Positions 8,587 through 16,994 of a stretch of 64,000 bases of DNA are shown one piece after another. The DNA is taken from the NCBI RefSeq assembly GCF_029846715.1, contig NZ_JARVWW010000001.1:124001-188000 (forward strand), read 5' to 3'. The first letter of the stretch is position 1. Every line of letters starts with the position of its first letter. The position numbers were made by a program, and so were the translations under genes. Origin of the DNA: Bradyrhizobium nivariense (GTDB lineage: Bacteria > Pseudomonadota > Alphaproteobacteria > Rhizobiales > Xanthobacteraceae). Under the pieces are notes generated by a model. It made no database searches. It saw only the letters and a list, made by a program, of their open reading frames with translations, and was not told the origin of the DNA.

Positions 8587-9810
8587 TTACTTCTTCAAGA
8601 GCGCGCACTTGCTCTCGGACAGCGGCGTGAAGGCCTGGTCGCCCGACACCGTGCCGACCAGCTTGTAGAAGTCCCACGGTCCCTTGGACTCGGAGGGCTT
8701 CTTCACCTCGAACAGATAGGCATTGTGGATGGTGCGGCCGTTGGGCTGAATCTCGCCCTTGCCGAACAGATCGTCTTCCGTCGGCATCGACTTCATCTTC
8801 TCGACGACCTTGGCGCCGTCATGCGGGTTGCCGCCGAGCGATTCCAGCGCCTTGAAATAGTGACGCACGCCCGCGTAGACGCCGGCCTGCACCATGGTCG
8901 GCGGCGCATTGCTCTTCATCTTCTCGGCGAAGCGCTTGGAGAACGCCCGGGTCTGGTCGTTCATGTCCCAGTAGAAGGTCTCGGTGAAGTTGAGGCCCTG
9001 CGCGGTCTCGAGCCCGATCGCCTTGACGTCGGTGAGGAACAACAGCAGCGCCGCGAGCTTCTGGCCGCCCTTGACGATGCCGAACTCGGCCGCCTGCTTG
9101 ATCGTGTTGGTGGTGTCGCCGCCGGCATTGGCAAGGCCGATGACCTTGGCCTTGGAGGCCTGCGCCTGGAGCAGGAAGGACGAGAAGTCCGGCGTGTTCA
9201 GCGGGTGCTTGACGCCGCCGATCACCTTGCCGCCATTGGCGGTGATGACCGAAGTGGTGTCGCGCTCCAGCGCCGCGCCGAAGGCGTAGTCCGCGGTCAG
9301 GAAGAACCAGGTGTCGCCACCGGCCTTCACCAGCGCCTGGCCGGTGGTGTGGGCCAGCATGTAGGTGTCGTAGGTCCAGTGCACGGTGTTGGGCGAGCAC
9401 TGCGCGTTGGTGAGGTCCGAAGTCGCCGCACCCGAATTGATGTAGACGCCGTTCTTCTCCTTGACGATGTTGTTGACGGCGAGCGCCACGCCGGAATTCG
9501 GCACGTCGACGATGATGTCGACCTTGTCGACGTCGAACCATTGCCGCGCGATCGCGGTGCCGATGTCGGGCTTGTTCTGGTGATCGCCCGAGATGATGTC
9601 GATCTTCCAGCCCTTCGCTGCCAGGCCGGAATCTTCCACGGCCATCTGCGCGGCGAGCGTCGAGCCCGGTCCGCCGAGGTCGGCATAGAGCCCGGACTGA
9701 TCGGACAGCGCACCGATCTTGACGGTCTTGTCCTGCGCGAAGGCTGCACCAGCGGTGGTCACGGCCAACGCCGTGCCGAGCAGAAACGACGCGATCGACT
9801 TTGTCATCAT
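8587..9810 (-). CDS. ABC transporter substrate-binding protein (Leu/Ile/Val-binding type)
   Basis: 407-residue periplasmic binding protein of type 1 fold. The signal peptide (MMTKSIASFLLGTALAVTTA, cleavage near AAFAQ) is followed by the family opening KTVKIGALSDQSGLYADLGGPGSTLAAQMAVEDSG. The C-terminal part has the usual DFYKLVGTVSGDQAF block. It captures the substrate for LivHM. The sequence is of the long (about 400 aa) rhizobial subgroup, whose ligands are often not branched-chain amino acids, so the ligand is left open. It is the middle gene of the operon, preceded by repeat copy A. Confidence 0.92.
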   Translation of the reverse strand: MMTKSIASFLLGTALAVTTAGAAFAQDKTVKIGALSDQSGLYADLGGPGSTLAAQMAVEDSGLAAKGWKIDIISGDHQNKPDIGTAIARQWFDVDKVDIIVDVPNSGVALAVNNIVKEKNGVYINSGAATSDLTNAQCSPNTVHWTYDTYMLAHTTGQALVKAGGDTWFFLTADYAFGAALERDTTSVITANGGKVIGGVKHPLNTPDFSSFLLQAQASKAKVIGLANAGGDTTNTIKQAAEFGIVKGGQKLAALLLFLTDVKAIGLETAQGLNFTETFYWDMNDQTRAFSKRFAEKMKSNAPPTMVQAGVYAGVRHYFKALESLGGNPHDGAKVVEKMKSMPTEDDLFGKGEIQPNGRTIHNAYLFEVKKPSESKGPWDFYKLVGTVSGDQAFTPLSESKCALLKK

Positions 9811-9850
9811 GCTACTTCCTATGAATCTTTTTGTTGGCAGTTCATTTGTT

Positions 9851-9902
9851 TGAGCATGATCTTTTCGGAAAACCGCGGGACACTTTTCCGGATCATGCTT
9901 TA
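9851..9902. repeat. Dispersed hairpin repeat, copy A (short form)
   Basis: AGCATGATC (9853-9861) and GATCATGCT (9891-9899) form the outer stem, CGGAAAA and TTTTCCG the inner one. This is the second half of the ~102-bp element found in full at 26310, 38570 and 51366. The livF stop codon TAA (9900-9902) lies in its end. It separates livF from the binding-protein gene and may act as a processing or termination site. Confidence 0.85.
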
Positions 9903-10646
9903 GACGCCGAGATAGGTGTGGAGCTTGTCCATGTTGGCGGCAAGCTCCGCATTGGAAAATCCGTCAATGATCTTGCCGTGCTCGACCACGTAATAGCGGT
10001 CGGCGACGGTGGATGCGAACCGGAAGTTCTGCTCCACCAGGAGGATCGTAAAACCCTCCTTCTTGAGCCGCGCAATGGTGTGGCCGATCTGCTGGATGAT
10101 GACGGGCGCGAGACCCTCGGTCGGCTCGTCCAGCATCAGGAAGTTCGCGCCGGTGCGCAGGATGCGCGCGATCGCGAGCATCTGCTGCTCGCCGCCGGAG
10201 AGCTTGGTTCCCTGGCTGTTGAGCCGTTCCTTCAGGTTCGGAAACAGATCGAAGATCTGTTCGAGCGGCAATCCGCCGGGACGCACCACCGGCGGCAGCA
10301 GCAGGTTCTCCCGCACATCGAGACTGGAGAAAATTCCCCGCTCTTCCGGGCAGAACGCGATACCCATCCGCGCGATCTTGTCCGAGCTCGTGCGGATGAT
10401 GTCCTGGTTGTTGAACTTCACCGAGCCGGTGCGCTTGCCGATGATGCCCATGATCGACTTCAGCGTGGTGGTCTTGCCGGCGCCGTTGCGCCCGAGCAGG
10501 GTAACGACCTCGCCGGCGTTCACGTCGAAATCGATCCCGTGCAGGATGTGGGACTCGCCGTACCAGGCCTCCAGGTTGCGGACCTGAAGGATGTTGCCGC
10601 CGCTTGCGGCCTTTGCCGGGGCCTCGGCAATCGCAGTCTCAGCCAT
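9900..10646 (-). CDS. livF: ABC transporter ATP-binding protein LivF
   Basis: 248-residue cytosolic ATPase that drives the liv importer. Walker A GRNGAGKTTTLKS near residue 53, signature LSGGEQQMLAIARIL near 153, Walker B NFLMLDEPTEGLAP near 173, and switch VEQNFRFA near 213 are intact. The N-terminus has a short Ala-rich extension (MAETAIAEAPAKAASGG). The start overlaps livG by 8 bp. The stop codon sits inside repeat copy A. Confidence 0.95.
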   Translation of the reverse strand: MAETAIAEAPAKAASGGNILQVRNLEAWYGESHILHGIDFDVNAGEVVTLLGRNGAGKTTTLKSIMGIIGKRTGSVKFNNQDIIRTSSDKIARMGIAFCPEERGIFSSLDVRENLLLPPVVRPGGLPLEQIFDLFPNLKERLNSQGTKLSGGEQQMLAIARILRTGANFLMLDEPTEGLAPVIIQQIGHTIARLKKEGFTILLVEQNFRFASTVADRYYVVEHGKIIDGFSNAELAANMDKLHTYLGV

Positions 10647-11394
10647 GACCAGCTCCCAGATAGGCTTCCTTGACGCGTTCGTCCTTGGTGAGTTCGCTGT
10701 AATGGCCTTGCGCGAGCACCTGCCCGCGCGTCAACACGGTGATGATGTCGGAGAGATTGGCCACGACGCTCAGATTATGCTCGACCATCAGGATGGTATA
10801 TTTCGCGGAGATACGCTTGATCAGCGCCGCGATCTTGTCGATGTCCTCGTGGCCCATGCCGGCCATCGGCTCGTCCAGCAGCATCATCTCGGGGTCGAGC
10901 GCGAGCGTGGTTGCGATCTCAAGCGCGCGTTTGCGCCCGTAGGGCATCTCGACCGCGGGCGTATTGGCAAACTCGCTGAGGCCGACATCGTTCAACAGCT
11001 CGCGCGCGCGATCGTTGAATTGGTTGAGCACGGACTTGGAGCGCCAGAAATCGAAGGAACTGCCGTGCTGGCGCTGAAGCGCGACGCGGACGTTTTCCAG
11101 CGCGGTGAGATGCGGAAATACCGCCGAGATCTGGAACGAACGAACCAGCCCCATGCGCGCCACGTCGGCGGGCGCCATCGCGGTGATGTCCTGCCCCTTG
11201 TACAGGATTTTGCCGGCAGACGGTTTGAGGAACTTGGTCAAGAGATTGAAGCACGTCGTCTTGCCGGCGCCGTTGGGGCCGATCAACGCGTGAATGCTGC
11301 CACGGCGAACCTTGAGCGCAACGTCGCGGACGGCGAAGAAGCCCGCGAACTCCTTGGTCAAGCCTTCCGTTTCGAGAATGAACTCATCGGCCAA
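10639..11394 (-). CDS. livG: ABC transporter ATP-binding protein LivG
   Basis: 251-residue ATPase, the first gene of the liv operon. Walker A GPNGAGKTTCFNLL near residue 38, LivG-type insertion GQDITAMAPADVARMGLVRSFQ, degenerate signature MPYGRKRALEIATTLA near 150, Walker B MMLLDEPMAGMG and the H-loop MVEHNLSVV. The ABC signature reads PYGRKR in place of the usual SGGQ/SYGEQR, a variant seen in some Liv systems. The operon promoter should lie in 11395-11700. Confidence 0.94.
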   Translation of the reverse strand: MADEFILETEGLTKEFAGFFAVRDVALKVRRGSIHALIGPNGAGKTTCFNLLTKFLKPSAGKILYKGQDITAMAPADVARMGLVRSFQISAVFPHLTALENVRVALQRQHGSSFDFWRSKSVLNQFNDRARELLNDVGLSEFANTPAVEMPYGRKRALEIATTLALDPEMMLLDEPMAGMGHEDIDKIAALIKRISAKYTILMVEHNLSVVANLSDIITVLTRGQVLAQGHYSELTKDERVKEAYLGAGHG

Positions 11395-11704
11395 ACAGTT
11401 TTCCCCCTGCCGCGCAATACGCGTGGCTGTCCTTAGTTTACTTCGGCTTTCCGGGGGCCTTGAAGCCTTCCCGGAATGCAGCCTCCGGGCGCGGAATATG
11501 CCGGAGGTGACGGGGGTTAGGCAAGGCGGAAAGCTGAGCAGATCAGGCCTCCGGCCGGGAGACTTATGCTCCCTTAGTCGGACGTGTTTCGATGTCGCCT
11601 GCCCGGCCTCCCGGTTCGCAAGGCACCGGTTGTCAAGCCGTCGTTAACGGTCTTTCGTCCCGCGCGCCAGCCTTCATAGAAAATTTTCCCGCAGCGAGGA
11701 ACAT
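11395..11704. other. Intergenic region between livG and the PAS-like gene
   Basis: About 310 bp between divergent genes. It must hold the promoter of the liv operon on the minus strand and that of the downstream plus-strand gene. I see no convincing operator palindrome or small gene in it. Confidence 0.4.
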
Positions 11705-12379
11705 GTGCGGGTTTTTATCGCCGGGAATATTGTTTTGAATTTTGCAAGCGCCGCTCCTTCTGTGGTCAAGTCCATCAAGCAGCGTGATCTCCTGAACACG
11801 TGGCTGCGACTTTATGCGCGCGAGCAGATGGCCCCGCCGATCTGGGAGTATCAACCCGCGCGGCTCGAGGAAGAGCTGTCCGATCTCATCTATTATACGG
11901 TCGACATTTCGACGACGCCGCGTTTGACCATCCAGAGCGAGGGTACGCGCATCTCGCGCGCCTATGGACACACGGGCAAGGGCGTTCTGCTCGACGACTA
12001 TATCGGGCCGCGCCTGGTGCCTTTGGTGATGCCTGTCTATCATGAATGCGTGGCGCGCGGGCTGCCGGTCTACAGCGTTGCCGACGTCGACGACATCTAC
12101 GGGCACATCGTCGCCTATGAGCGCCTGCTGCTGCCGTTCCAGACCGACGGCAAGATCTGTCACATCGTCGCATCGCTCAAGACCTTCTGCGAGGACGGCG
12201 GCTTCGAAATCAAGAATCTGATGCGCGGAAATGACACGCTGCCGCGCCCGAGATTGCGCGCGGTGATCGACCGCGACCTGTTTCATCGCCCCCCGGGCCG
12301 CATCGCGCCCGCCGAACTGGTCGAGTTCGGAGACCAGCCGGGCCCCGGCGTCACCACCGAGGTCATCGAGCTGAACTAG
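11705..12379 (+). CDS. PAS_5-like domain protein
   Basis: 224-residue soluble protein. Residues 28-150 (RDLLNTWLRLYAREQMAPPIW, EELSDLIYYTVDI, GTRISRAYGHTGKGVLLDDYI) follow the layout of the alphaproteobacterial PAS_5 family: a W-x-x-L helix, a PP motif, a beta strand ending in ...G..., then the YG-G-LDD segment. The role of the family is unknown, and a sensory or adaptor function is only a guess. The start is uncertain: GTG at 11705 opens the frame, but TTG or GTG codons further in (for example 11762) are equally possible. It stands alone between divergent and convergent neighbours. Confidence 0.7.
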   Translation: MRVFIAGNIVLNFASAAPSVVKSIKQRDLLNTWLRLYAREQMAPPIWEYQPARLEEELSDLIYYTVDISTTPRLTIQSEGTRISRAYGHTGKGVLLDDYIGPRLVPLVMPVYHECVARGLPVYSVADVDDIYGHIVAYERLLLPFQTDGKICHIVASLKTFCEDGGFEIKNLMRGNDTLPRPRLRAVIDRDLFHRPPGRIAPAELVEFGDQPGPGVTTEVIELN

Positions 12380-12382
12380 CAG

Positions 12383-12772
12383 TCAGCGCGACTTCGCGCC
12401 GGCTTCCTTGGCGCCGGCTTCCTTGGTCGTGGCATCCTTGGCGTAGATGTCCGGCTTGAAGCCGACCAGCAGCTTGCCGCCAACTTCCAGCACCGGCCGT
12501 TTGATCATCGATGGTTGCGCTAGCATCAATGCCAGCGCCTTCTTCTCGCTCAAGCCTTCCTTGTCGGCATCGGGGAGCTTCTTGAAGGTCGTCCCGGCGC
12601 GATTGAGCAGCGTCTCCCAGCCGACCTTGCCGCTCCACTGCTTGAGCTTGTCCTTCTCCACCCCCGCCGTCTTGTAGTCGTGAAATGCGTAGGCGACGCC
12701 ATGGGTATCGAGCCAGGCGCGCGCCTTCTTCATGGTGTCGCAGTTCTTGATGCCGTAGATGATGTTGGGCAA
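12383..12772 (-). CDS. Spx/ArsC-like (YffB family) protein
   Basis: 129-residue thioredoxin-fold protein of the arsenate-reductase-like family. The N-terminal IIYGIKNCDTMKKARAWLDTHGVAYAFHDYK shows the single catalytic Cys (CDTMKKA) of the YffB/Spx group; the downstream SMIKRPVLEVGGKLLVGF contains the conserved RP motif. I start at TTG 12772, where AGGA lies at a good distance and the length fits the family. A start at the ATG at 12892 would overlap the divergent csaA. The C-terminal tail has an Ala/Lys-rich repeat (KEAGAKEAGAKSR), perhaps a low-complexity extension. Confidence 0.85.
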   Translation of the reverse strand: MPNIIYGIKNCDTMKKARAWLDTHGVAYAFHDYKTAGVEKDKLKQWSGKVGWETLLNRAGTTFKKLPDADKEGLSEKKALALMLAQPSMIKRPVLEVGGKLLVGFKPDIYAKDATTKEAGAKEAGAKSR

Positions 12773-12877
12773 GACGTTCCTCGCGCATGCGTCGTATCGT
12801 GATCCCAAGGCGTTGTACGCAACTCCGGTTCGCGCGACAATATTGCGAACGACGCCAGCTCTCCGAACGGACACTCC

Positions 12878-13249
12878 ATGCACGTCACCCACGATCCAGC
12901 CGCGACCTCATCGCCGACCATCGACTTCAACAGCTTCCTCGCGGTCGATATCCGTGTCGGCACCATCGTCGATGCAAAACCGTTCCCGGAGGCGCGCAAG
13001 CCGGCCTGGCGGCTGTGGATCGATTTCGGTCCCGCGATCGGCGTGCGCAAGAGCTCGGCGCAGATCACTGAAAACCATCCGCTTGAAACGCTGGTGGGGC
13101 AACAGGTCGCGGCGGTCGTCAATTTCCCGCCGCGCCAGATCGGCCCGGTCGTCTCGGAGGTGCTGACCCTCGGTTTCCCCGATGCCGACGGCAAGGTCGT
13201 GCTGGTGCAGCCGAGCAAGCCCGTGCCGAACGGCGGACGGCTGTTCTAG
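12878..13249 (+). CDS. csaA: tRNA-binding protein CsaA
   Basis: 123-residue OB-fold protein with the tRNA-binding domain also found at the C-terminus of MetRS. The core is FLAVDIRVGTIVDAKPFPEARKPAWRLWIDFG (residues 19-50), then VRKSSAQIT and VAAVVNFPPRQIGPVVSEVLTLGF, ending NGGRLF as in CsaA. It is thought to bind tRNA and to have chaperone-like activity. It is divergent from the YffB-like gene with about 105 bp between starts. Confidence 0.93.
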   Translation: MHVTHDPAATSSPTIDFNSFLAVDIRVGTIVDAKPFPEARKPAWRLWIDFGPAIGVRKSSAQITENHPLETLVGQQVAAVVNFPPRQIGPVVSEVLTLGFPDADGKVVLVQPSKPVPNGGRLF

Positions 13250-13369
13250 CAGCGCGCGATCGAGGGCCGGGCCCTGGCCACCCGCCGGCGCCCCCTAACC
13301 GATTCAACCCTCCTGTTTCCCGGCTCCGGGCCGTCCAGGCTTGACGCGGATCGTCTTCGATAATAAAAA

Positions 13370-13452
13370 TGACTGACTGATCGTTTTTTATCAAATCGGC
13401 GCTGTTGAGGCTTCTCCTTGCGCGCGGCTAAAACGATCGATCTGTCAGTTAT
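13370..13452. promoter_or_regulatory. Possible TetR operator pair
   Basis: TGACTGACTGATCG near 13370-13384 and ACGATCGATCTGTCAGTTA near 13434-13451 are similar when one is inverted (shared blocks CTGAC and GATCGTTTT). They flank the likely promoter of the tetR-tauE unit, and the second ends about 17 nt before the TetR start. The match is imperfect, with a 2-nt offset. Confidence 0.35.
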
Positions 13453-13467
13453 TTATGGAAGGCCCGG

Positions 13468-14100
13468 ATGCCCAAGATCAGCGACAAGCAACGCGAAGGC
13501 CGGCGGCAGCAGATCCTCGAAGCCGCCCTCGCCTGCTTCGCCGAGGACGGTTTTCACCAGACCGGGATGGCCGACATCGTCAAACGGTCGGGGCTGAGCC
13601 ACGGGGCGGTCTACCTCTATTTCCAGAGCAAGGACGATCTGATCGAGGCGCTGGCCGACGACCGGCATCGCCGCGAAGCCGTACTCAACTCGGTCGCGCA
13701 AGGATCGGGCGATCCGATCGAAGGACTTCACGCATTGGTTCGCGTCTACGCGCAATGGCTCACCGATCCCGCCGGCGAAGCGCGCCGCCGTGTCGGCATC
13801 CATGGCTGGGCCGAGGCCCTGCGCAACCGCCGCGTCCGCACCAGCGTCGTCGAAGGCATCGACATGCCGCGCGCCCTGATCGTGGCGCTGGTCGAGCGCG
13901 GCCAGCACGACGGCCTCATCAAGCGCGACCTCGGCGCGGAAGCGATCGCGCGCGTGCTGATCGCGATATTCCAGGGCCTTGTCCTGCAAAAATGCTGGGG
14001 CGAGGATTTTGACGTCGAGGCCTGCATGGCGGCTGTGGCCGGCGTGATCGACGGATTTCGCACGGCCAGGCCTGATGTCAAGCGACGAACCAGGACGTAA
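13468..14100 (+). CDS. TetR/AcrR family transcriptional regulator
   Basis: 210-residue repressor. The N-terminal helix-turn-helix domain is QREGRRQQILEAALACFAEDGFHQTGMADIVKRSGLSHGAVYLYFQSKDDLIEALADD (residues 7-64), a classical TetR pattern. The C-terminal domain fits TetR_C ligand-binding types. It lies 3 bp upstream of the TauE/SafE gene on the same strand, so it probably controls its own operon and the exporter. The ligand is unknown. Confidence 0.9.
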   Translation: MPKISDKQREGRRQQILEAALACFAEDGFHQTGMADIVKRSGLSHGAVYLYFQSKDDLIEALADDRHRREAVLNSVAQGSGDPIEGLHALVRVYAQWLTDPAGEARRRVGIHGWAEALRNRRVRTSVVEGIDMPRALIVALVERGQHDGLIKRDLGAEAIARVLIAIFQGLVLQKCWGEDFDVEACMAAVAGVIDGFRTARPDVKRRTRT

Positions 14101-14103
14101 TCG

Positions 14104-14886
14104 ATGTCCTGGATTCACGAGCTTCTGGCCGGCGCCGGCGTCGGTCTCATCGGCGGGCTGACATCGGGCTTCATGGGCACGAGCCCGGGTGGCGGCCTCG
14201 TCATCTTCTGCGTGCTGCTGCTCGGAGCGGAGCAGCACGTCGCCCAGGGCACATCGCTGATCACGCAGGTGCCACCGACGGGACTTGCCGGCGTTCGCCG
14301 CTACTGGCAGAGCGGCAATCGCAGCCCCTTGCCGTGGATCGTCTGGATCGGCATCGGATTTCTTCTCGGCGGCGCCGGCGGCGGTTACGCTGCGGCCGCC
14401 GCCTCCGACTCGGTCCTGCAATGGACCTATGTCGTCTATCTCGTCGCGCTGATCGCTATCCTGATCCTGCGCCGCGGCCGCGAAGATAAGAGCAGCGAGA
14501 CCGGCGACCGAGGCAAGCTGCCGTGGCTGCCCCTGCTCTGCATCGGCACACTTGCCGGATTCTCCTCCGGCTTCATGGGCATCGGCGGCGGGCTCGCGAT
14601 CACCGTCGGCCTCGCCGCAGGCCTGCGCGTGCCTCAGCATCAGGCGCAGCTCGTCAGCCTCGTCTTCTCGGTCATCCCGACCAATATTCCGGCGGCCTGG
14701 ATCTACTGGAGCACCGGCCTCATGGTCGGCTGGCCGGCCATTATCGGCATTCTTGCCGGCCTCTGGGTCGGCACCGATCTCGGCGCACGCGCGGCCAATG
14801 GCGTCAGCAAATCGGTGCTGCGCGGGGTCATGATAGGGCTCATCTCGCTGATGGCGCTCTATATGACGCATAAGGCGTTGACCTAG
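14104..14886 (+). CDS. TauE/SafE family sulfite/anion exporter
   Basis: 260-residue membrane protein with about eight hydrophobic segments and the internal duplication of the family: GGLTSGFMGTSPGGGLVIFCVLLLG near residue 18 and LAGFSSGFMGIGGGLAITVGLAAGL near residue 150. Members move sulfite, sulfoacetate, taurine-derived or other organic anions across the inner membrane. It is cotranscribed with the TetR gene 3 bp upstream and convergent with the GST gene (1-bp gap). Confidence 0.9.
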   Translation: MSWIHELLAGAGVGLIGGLTSGFMGTSPGGGLVIFCVLLLGAEQHVAQGTSLITQVPPTGLAGVRRYWQSGNRSPLPWIVWIGIGFLLGGAGGGYAAAAASDSVLQWTYVVYLVALIAILILRRGREDKSSETGDRGKLPWLPLLCIGTLAGFSSGFMGIGGGLAITVGLAAGLRVPQHQAQLVSLVFSVIPTNIPAAWIYWSTGLMVGWPAIIGILAGLWVGTDLGARAANGVSKSVLRGVMIGLISLMALYMTHKALT

Positions 14887-14887
14887 C

Positions 14888-15613
14888 TTACGGCCGCTTC
14901 GGAATGTTCAGCCCGCTCTGCACGGCCGGACGAGCGAGGCCGCGTTCGAGCCAGGCGCCCACCGACTTGAACCGATTGAACTCGACGAGATCGCCGGCGC
15001 CGTAGAAACCGACGAGGTTGCGCACCCAGCCGAGCATGGAAATGTCGGCGATGGTGTAGTCGTCATCCATGAACCATTGTCGGCCGGCAAGATGCATTTC
15101 CATCACCCCGAGCAGGCGCTTGGCCTCGCCCACGTAGCGCTCGAGCGGCCGCTTGTCCTCAAAATCCTTGCCGGCGAATTTGTGGAAAAAGCCGACCTGG
15201 CCGAACATCGGCCCGATGCCGCCCATCTGGAAATGCAGCCACTGGATGGTCTGGTAACGGCGCGCCGCATCCTGCGGCAGCAGCTTGCCGGTCTTCTCCG
15301 CGAGATATTGCAGGATCGCCCCGGACTCGAACAGCGGCAGCGGCCTGCCGCCGGGGCCGTTGGGATCGAGGATCGCCGGGATCTTGCCGTTCGGATTGAG
15401 CGAGAGGAATTCCGCCGTCTTCTGGTCGTCCTTGCCGAAATCGACCAGATGGACTTCGTAAGGAAGCCCGATCTCTTCCAGCATGATCGAGACCTTGACG
15501 CCATTCGGCGTCGGCAGCGAATAGAGCTGAAGCAACTCCGGGTGCTTGGGCGGCCAGCGTTTGGTGATGAGAAAGGCGGACAGATCGGACATCGGGGCCC
15601 CGGCTTCGTTCAT
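14888..15613 (-). CDS. Glutathione S-transferase (Nu-class/YghU-like)
   Basis: 241-residue soluble GST. Thioredoxin-like N-terminal domain: LLQLYSLPTPNGVKVSIMLEEIGLPYEVHLVDF (residues 23-55), then LNPNGKIPAILDPNG and the glutathione-binding LFESGAILQYLAEKTGKLLP near residue 100. The helical C-terminal domain carries WFMDDDYTIADISMLGWVRN. The pattern fits the disulfide-bond oxidoreductase GSTs (YfcG/YghU). A second ATG at 15592 is a possible alternative start; the one used has AGGCGG upstream. Confidence 0.92.
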   Translation of the reverse strand: MNEAGAPMSDLSAFLITKRWPPKHPELLQLYSLPTPNGVKVSIMLEEIGLPYEVHLVDFGKDDQKTAEFLSLNPNGKIPAILDPNGPGGRPLPLFESGAILQYLAEKTGKLLPQDAARRYQTIQWLHFQMGGIGPMFGQVGFFHKFAGKDFEDKRPLERYVGEAKRLLGVMEMHLAGRQWFMDDDYTIADISMLGWVRNLVGFYGAGDLVEFNRFKSVGAWLERGLARPAVQSGLNIPKRP

Positions 15614-15692
15614 GGGATGCCGCCTAATCTAGGCGAGCGGCCGAACAACGCAAGGTCGAGCGGTCAGATCATCTTCCCGCACCGGGATCAGG

Positions 15693-15836
15693 TCACAATG
15701 GCCGTAGCAAATGGCTGGTGGCGTAAGTCATATCGCGCTGTGCGCGCTGCTCGATGAAGAGCTGCCCGGTGACGAGCAGCGCTCCGATGAAAATAAGCGC
15801 GAGCAGCGCGGTCGCGAATTGACTGGTATCATTCAT
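15693..15836 (-). CDS. Small single-pass membrane protein
   Basis: 47-residue product with one hydrophobic helix (FATALLALIFIGALLVTGQLF) and a basic, probably cytoplasmic C-terminal tail (EQRAQRDMTYATSHLLRPL). The ATG at 15836 fits better than the upstream one at 15899, which would add a charged, low-quality N-terminus. No family recognised. Coding status rests on the sensible membrane segment only. Confidence 0.45.
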   Translation of the reverse strand: MNDTSQFATALLALIFIGALLVTGQLFIEQRAQRDMTYATSHLLRPL

Positions 15837-15949
15837 CGCACGAGCTTCTCTGAATCGTTCGCACGGGGAACGCGGGCCGACCATCGACAGTTCCTGCACG
15901 CTTCAAATAAATTGCCGCTTTTTCCCGACTGGTGAGCCGGCCGCCCGCC

Positions 15950-16612
15950 TCAATAGTTGATCTCCATCCGCAGTCCGCGCGGGTCCTCCTCCCCGCCGAC
16001 ACGTTGCGTGCTGTCGCGTGCAGCGACGGCGCACGCACAAGCGTCGATAAGATCGTCGCGGCCGATGCCGGTGCCGTGACGTCGGGTCAACCATTTCGTC
16101 AGGCGCGTGAAGCCGCGTTGCGCGAGGAGCGCGACGCGCTGCTCACGGCCTTCCGCGGATGATTTCTTCACAAGCCGGACCCGCCCTGCGAGATTCCAGA
16201 AAATCAATTCCGGATGCGCTTCGCCGATCATGGCCTGCCGCGCCGGCGTCATGATCTCGTCGACGTCCCTGATCTTGTCCCTGATATTCCAGAGCTGCGC
16301 CGATACGCCCCTGCCCTTGCCCTCGCGCTCCCAGTAGTGGCGATTGGCTGCGGCCATGTCGGCGAATGTCCAGAGGTCGCGGCGCGCACCGAGAAACACG
16401 GCGGGACCGACCAGCTCGCGTGCGCGCAAATCGCACACACGATAGCCGCTCCATTTCAATCCGATCGGCATGTCGATCATCGCGCGTGCATGCGGCATCG
16501 CGAGCAGCCGCGTCAGACCCGGCGAATAATCGAAGCCGTGATCGCCGCGCTCGTCGATCCAGGCTGCGACCCAGCCGAAGCGAAATCCGTCGAGGCCGAG
16601 ATAGTTGTTCAC
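15950..16612 (-). CDS. DUF429 family protein
   Basis: About 220 residues from the GTG at 16612 (NNYLGLDGFRFGWVAAWIDERG). The protein has the DUF429 layout, RNase H-like: LDG-GWVAAW at the start, ARAMIDMPIGLK near residue 55, DVDEIMTPARQAMIGEAHPELIFWNLAG in the middle, and GRDDLIDACACAVAARD near the end, with conserved Asp residues. Predicted nuclease-like fold of unknown activity. It is the last gene of a four-gene minus-strand group, 31 bp after the AhpD-like gene. Confidence 0.8.
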   Translation of the reverse strand: MNNYLGLDGFRFGWVAAWIDERGDHGFDYSPGLTRLLAMPHARAMIDMPIGLKWSGYRVCDLRARELVGPAVFLGARRDLWTFADMAAANRHYWEREGKGRGVSAQLWNIRDKIRDVDEIMTPARQAMIGEAHPELIFWNLAGRVRLVKKSSAEGREQRVALLAQRGFTRLTKWLTRRHGTGIGRDDLIDACACAVAARDSTQRVGGEEDPRGLRMEINY

Positions 16613-16643
16613 GCGTACGATCCAGCCACCGGCCCATGCTCGT

Positions 16644-16991
16644 TCATCCCGTGGTCTCGCCCCGATGTCGCTCGAACAGGCGCTGCGCCAACAGCGCATG
16701 GCCGAGCGTGCCGCCGGCGCGAACCGCCGCCGCAACCAACGCGGTTTCCGCGACTTCCTCGCGCGTTGCGCCGGCCTTCGCCGCCTGCGCCGTGTGCACG
16801 TCGAGGCAATAGGCGCATTGCGTGGTGAGCGCGACCGCGAGCGAGATCAGCTCGCGGTATTTTGGCGGGATCACCCCGTCCTTGCGCTCGACCGCGTGGT
16901 TGAACGCAAGGAACGCGTTGGCCTCGACCGGCGCGAGCGCCACGAAGGCCGGGATCGATTTCAGATCGTCAGGGCTTTGATAATCGGTCAT
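16644..16991 (-). CDS. Carboxymuconolactone decarboxylase/AhpD-like protein
   Basis: 115-residue all-helical protein of the CMD/AhpD family. The redox motif is intact: ELISLAVALTTQCAYCLDVHTAQAAKAGATREEVAETALVAAAVRAGG, with CxxC (CAYC) near residue 60 and the H following, as in AhpD-type peroxidase partners. This predicts a thiol-based antioxidant role in the cytosol rather than lactone decarboxylation. It lies 3 bp downstream of the ECF sigma gene, which suggests joint regulation. Confidence 0.9.
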   Translation of the reverse strand: MTDYQSPDDLKSIPAFVALAPVEANAFLAFNHAVERKDGVIPPKYRELISLAVALTTQCAYCLDVHTAQAAKAGATREEVAETALVAAAVRAGGTLGHALLAQRLFERHRGETTG

Positions 16992-16994
16992 GGC

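Noticed and set aside
8725..9903. A 392-codon plus-strand open frame
   Set aside because: Antisense of the substrate-binding protein; no signature of its own.
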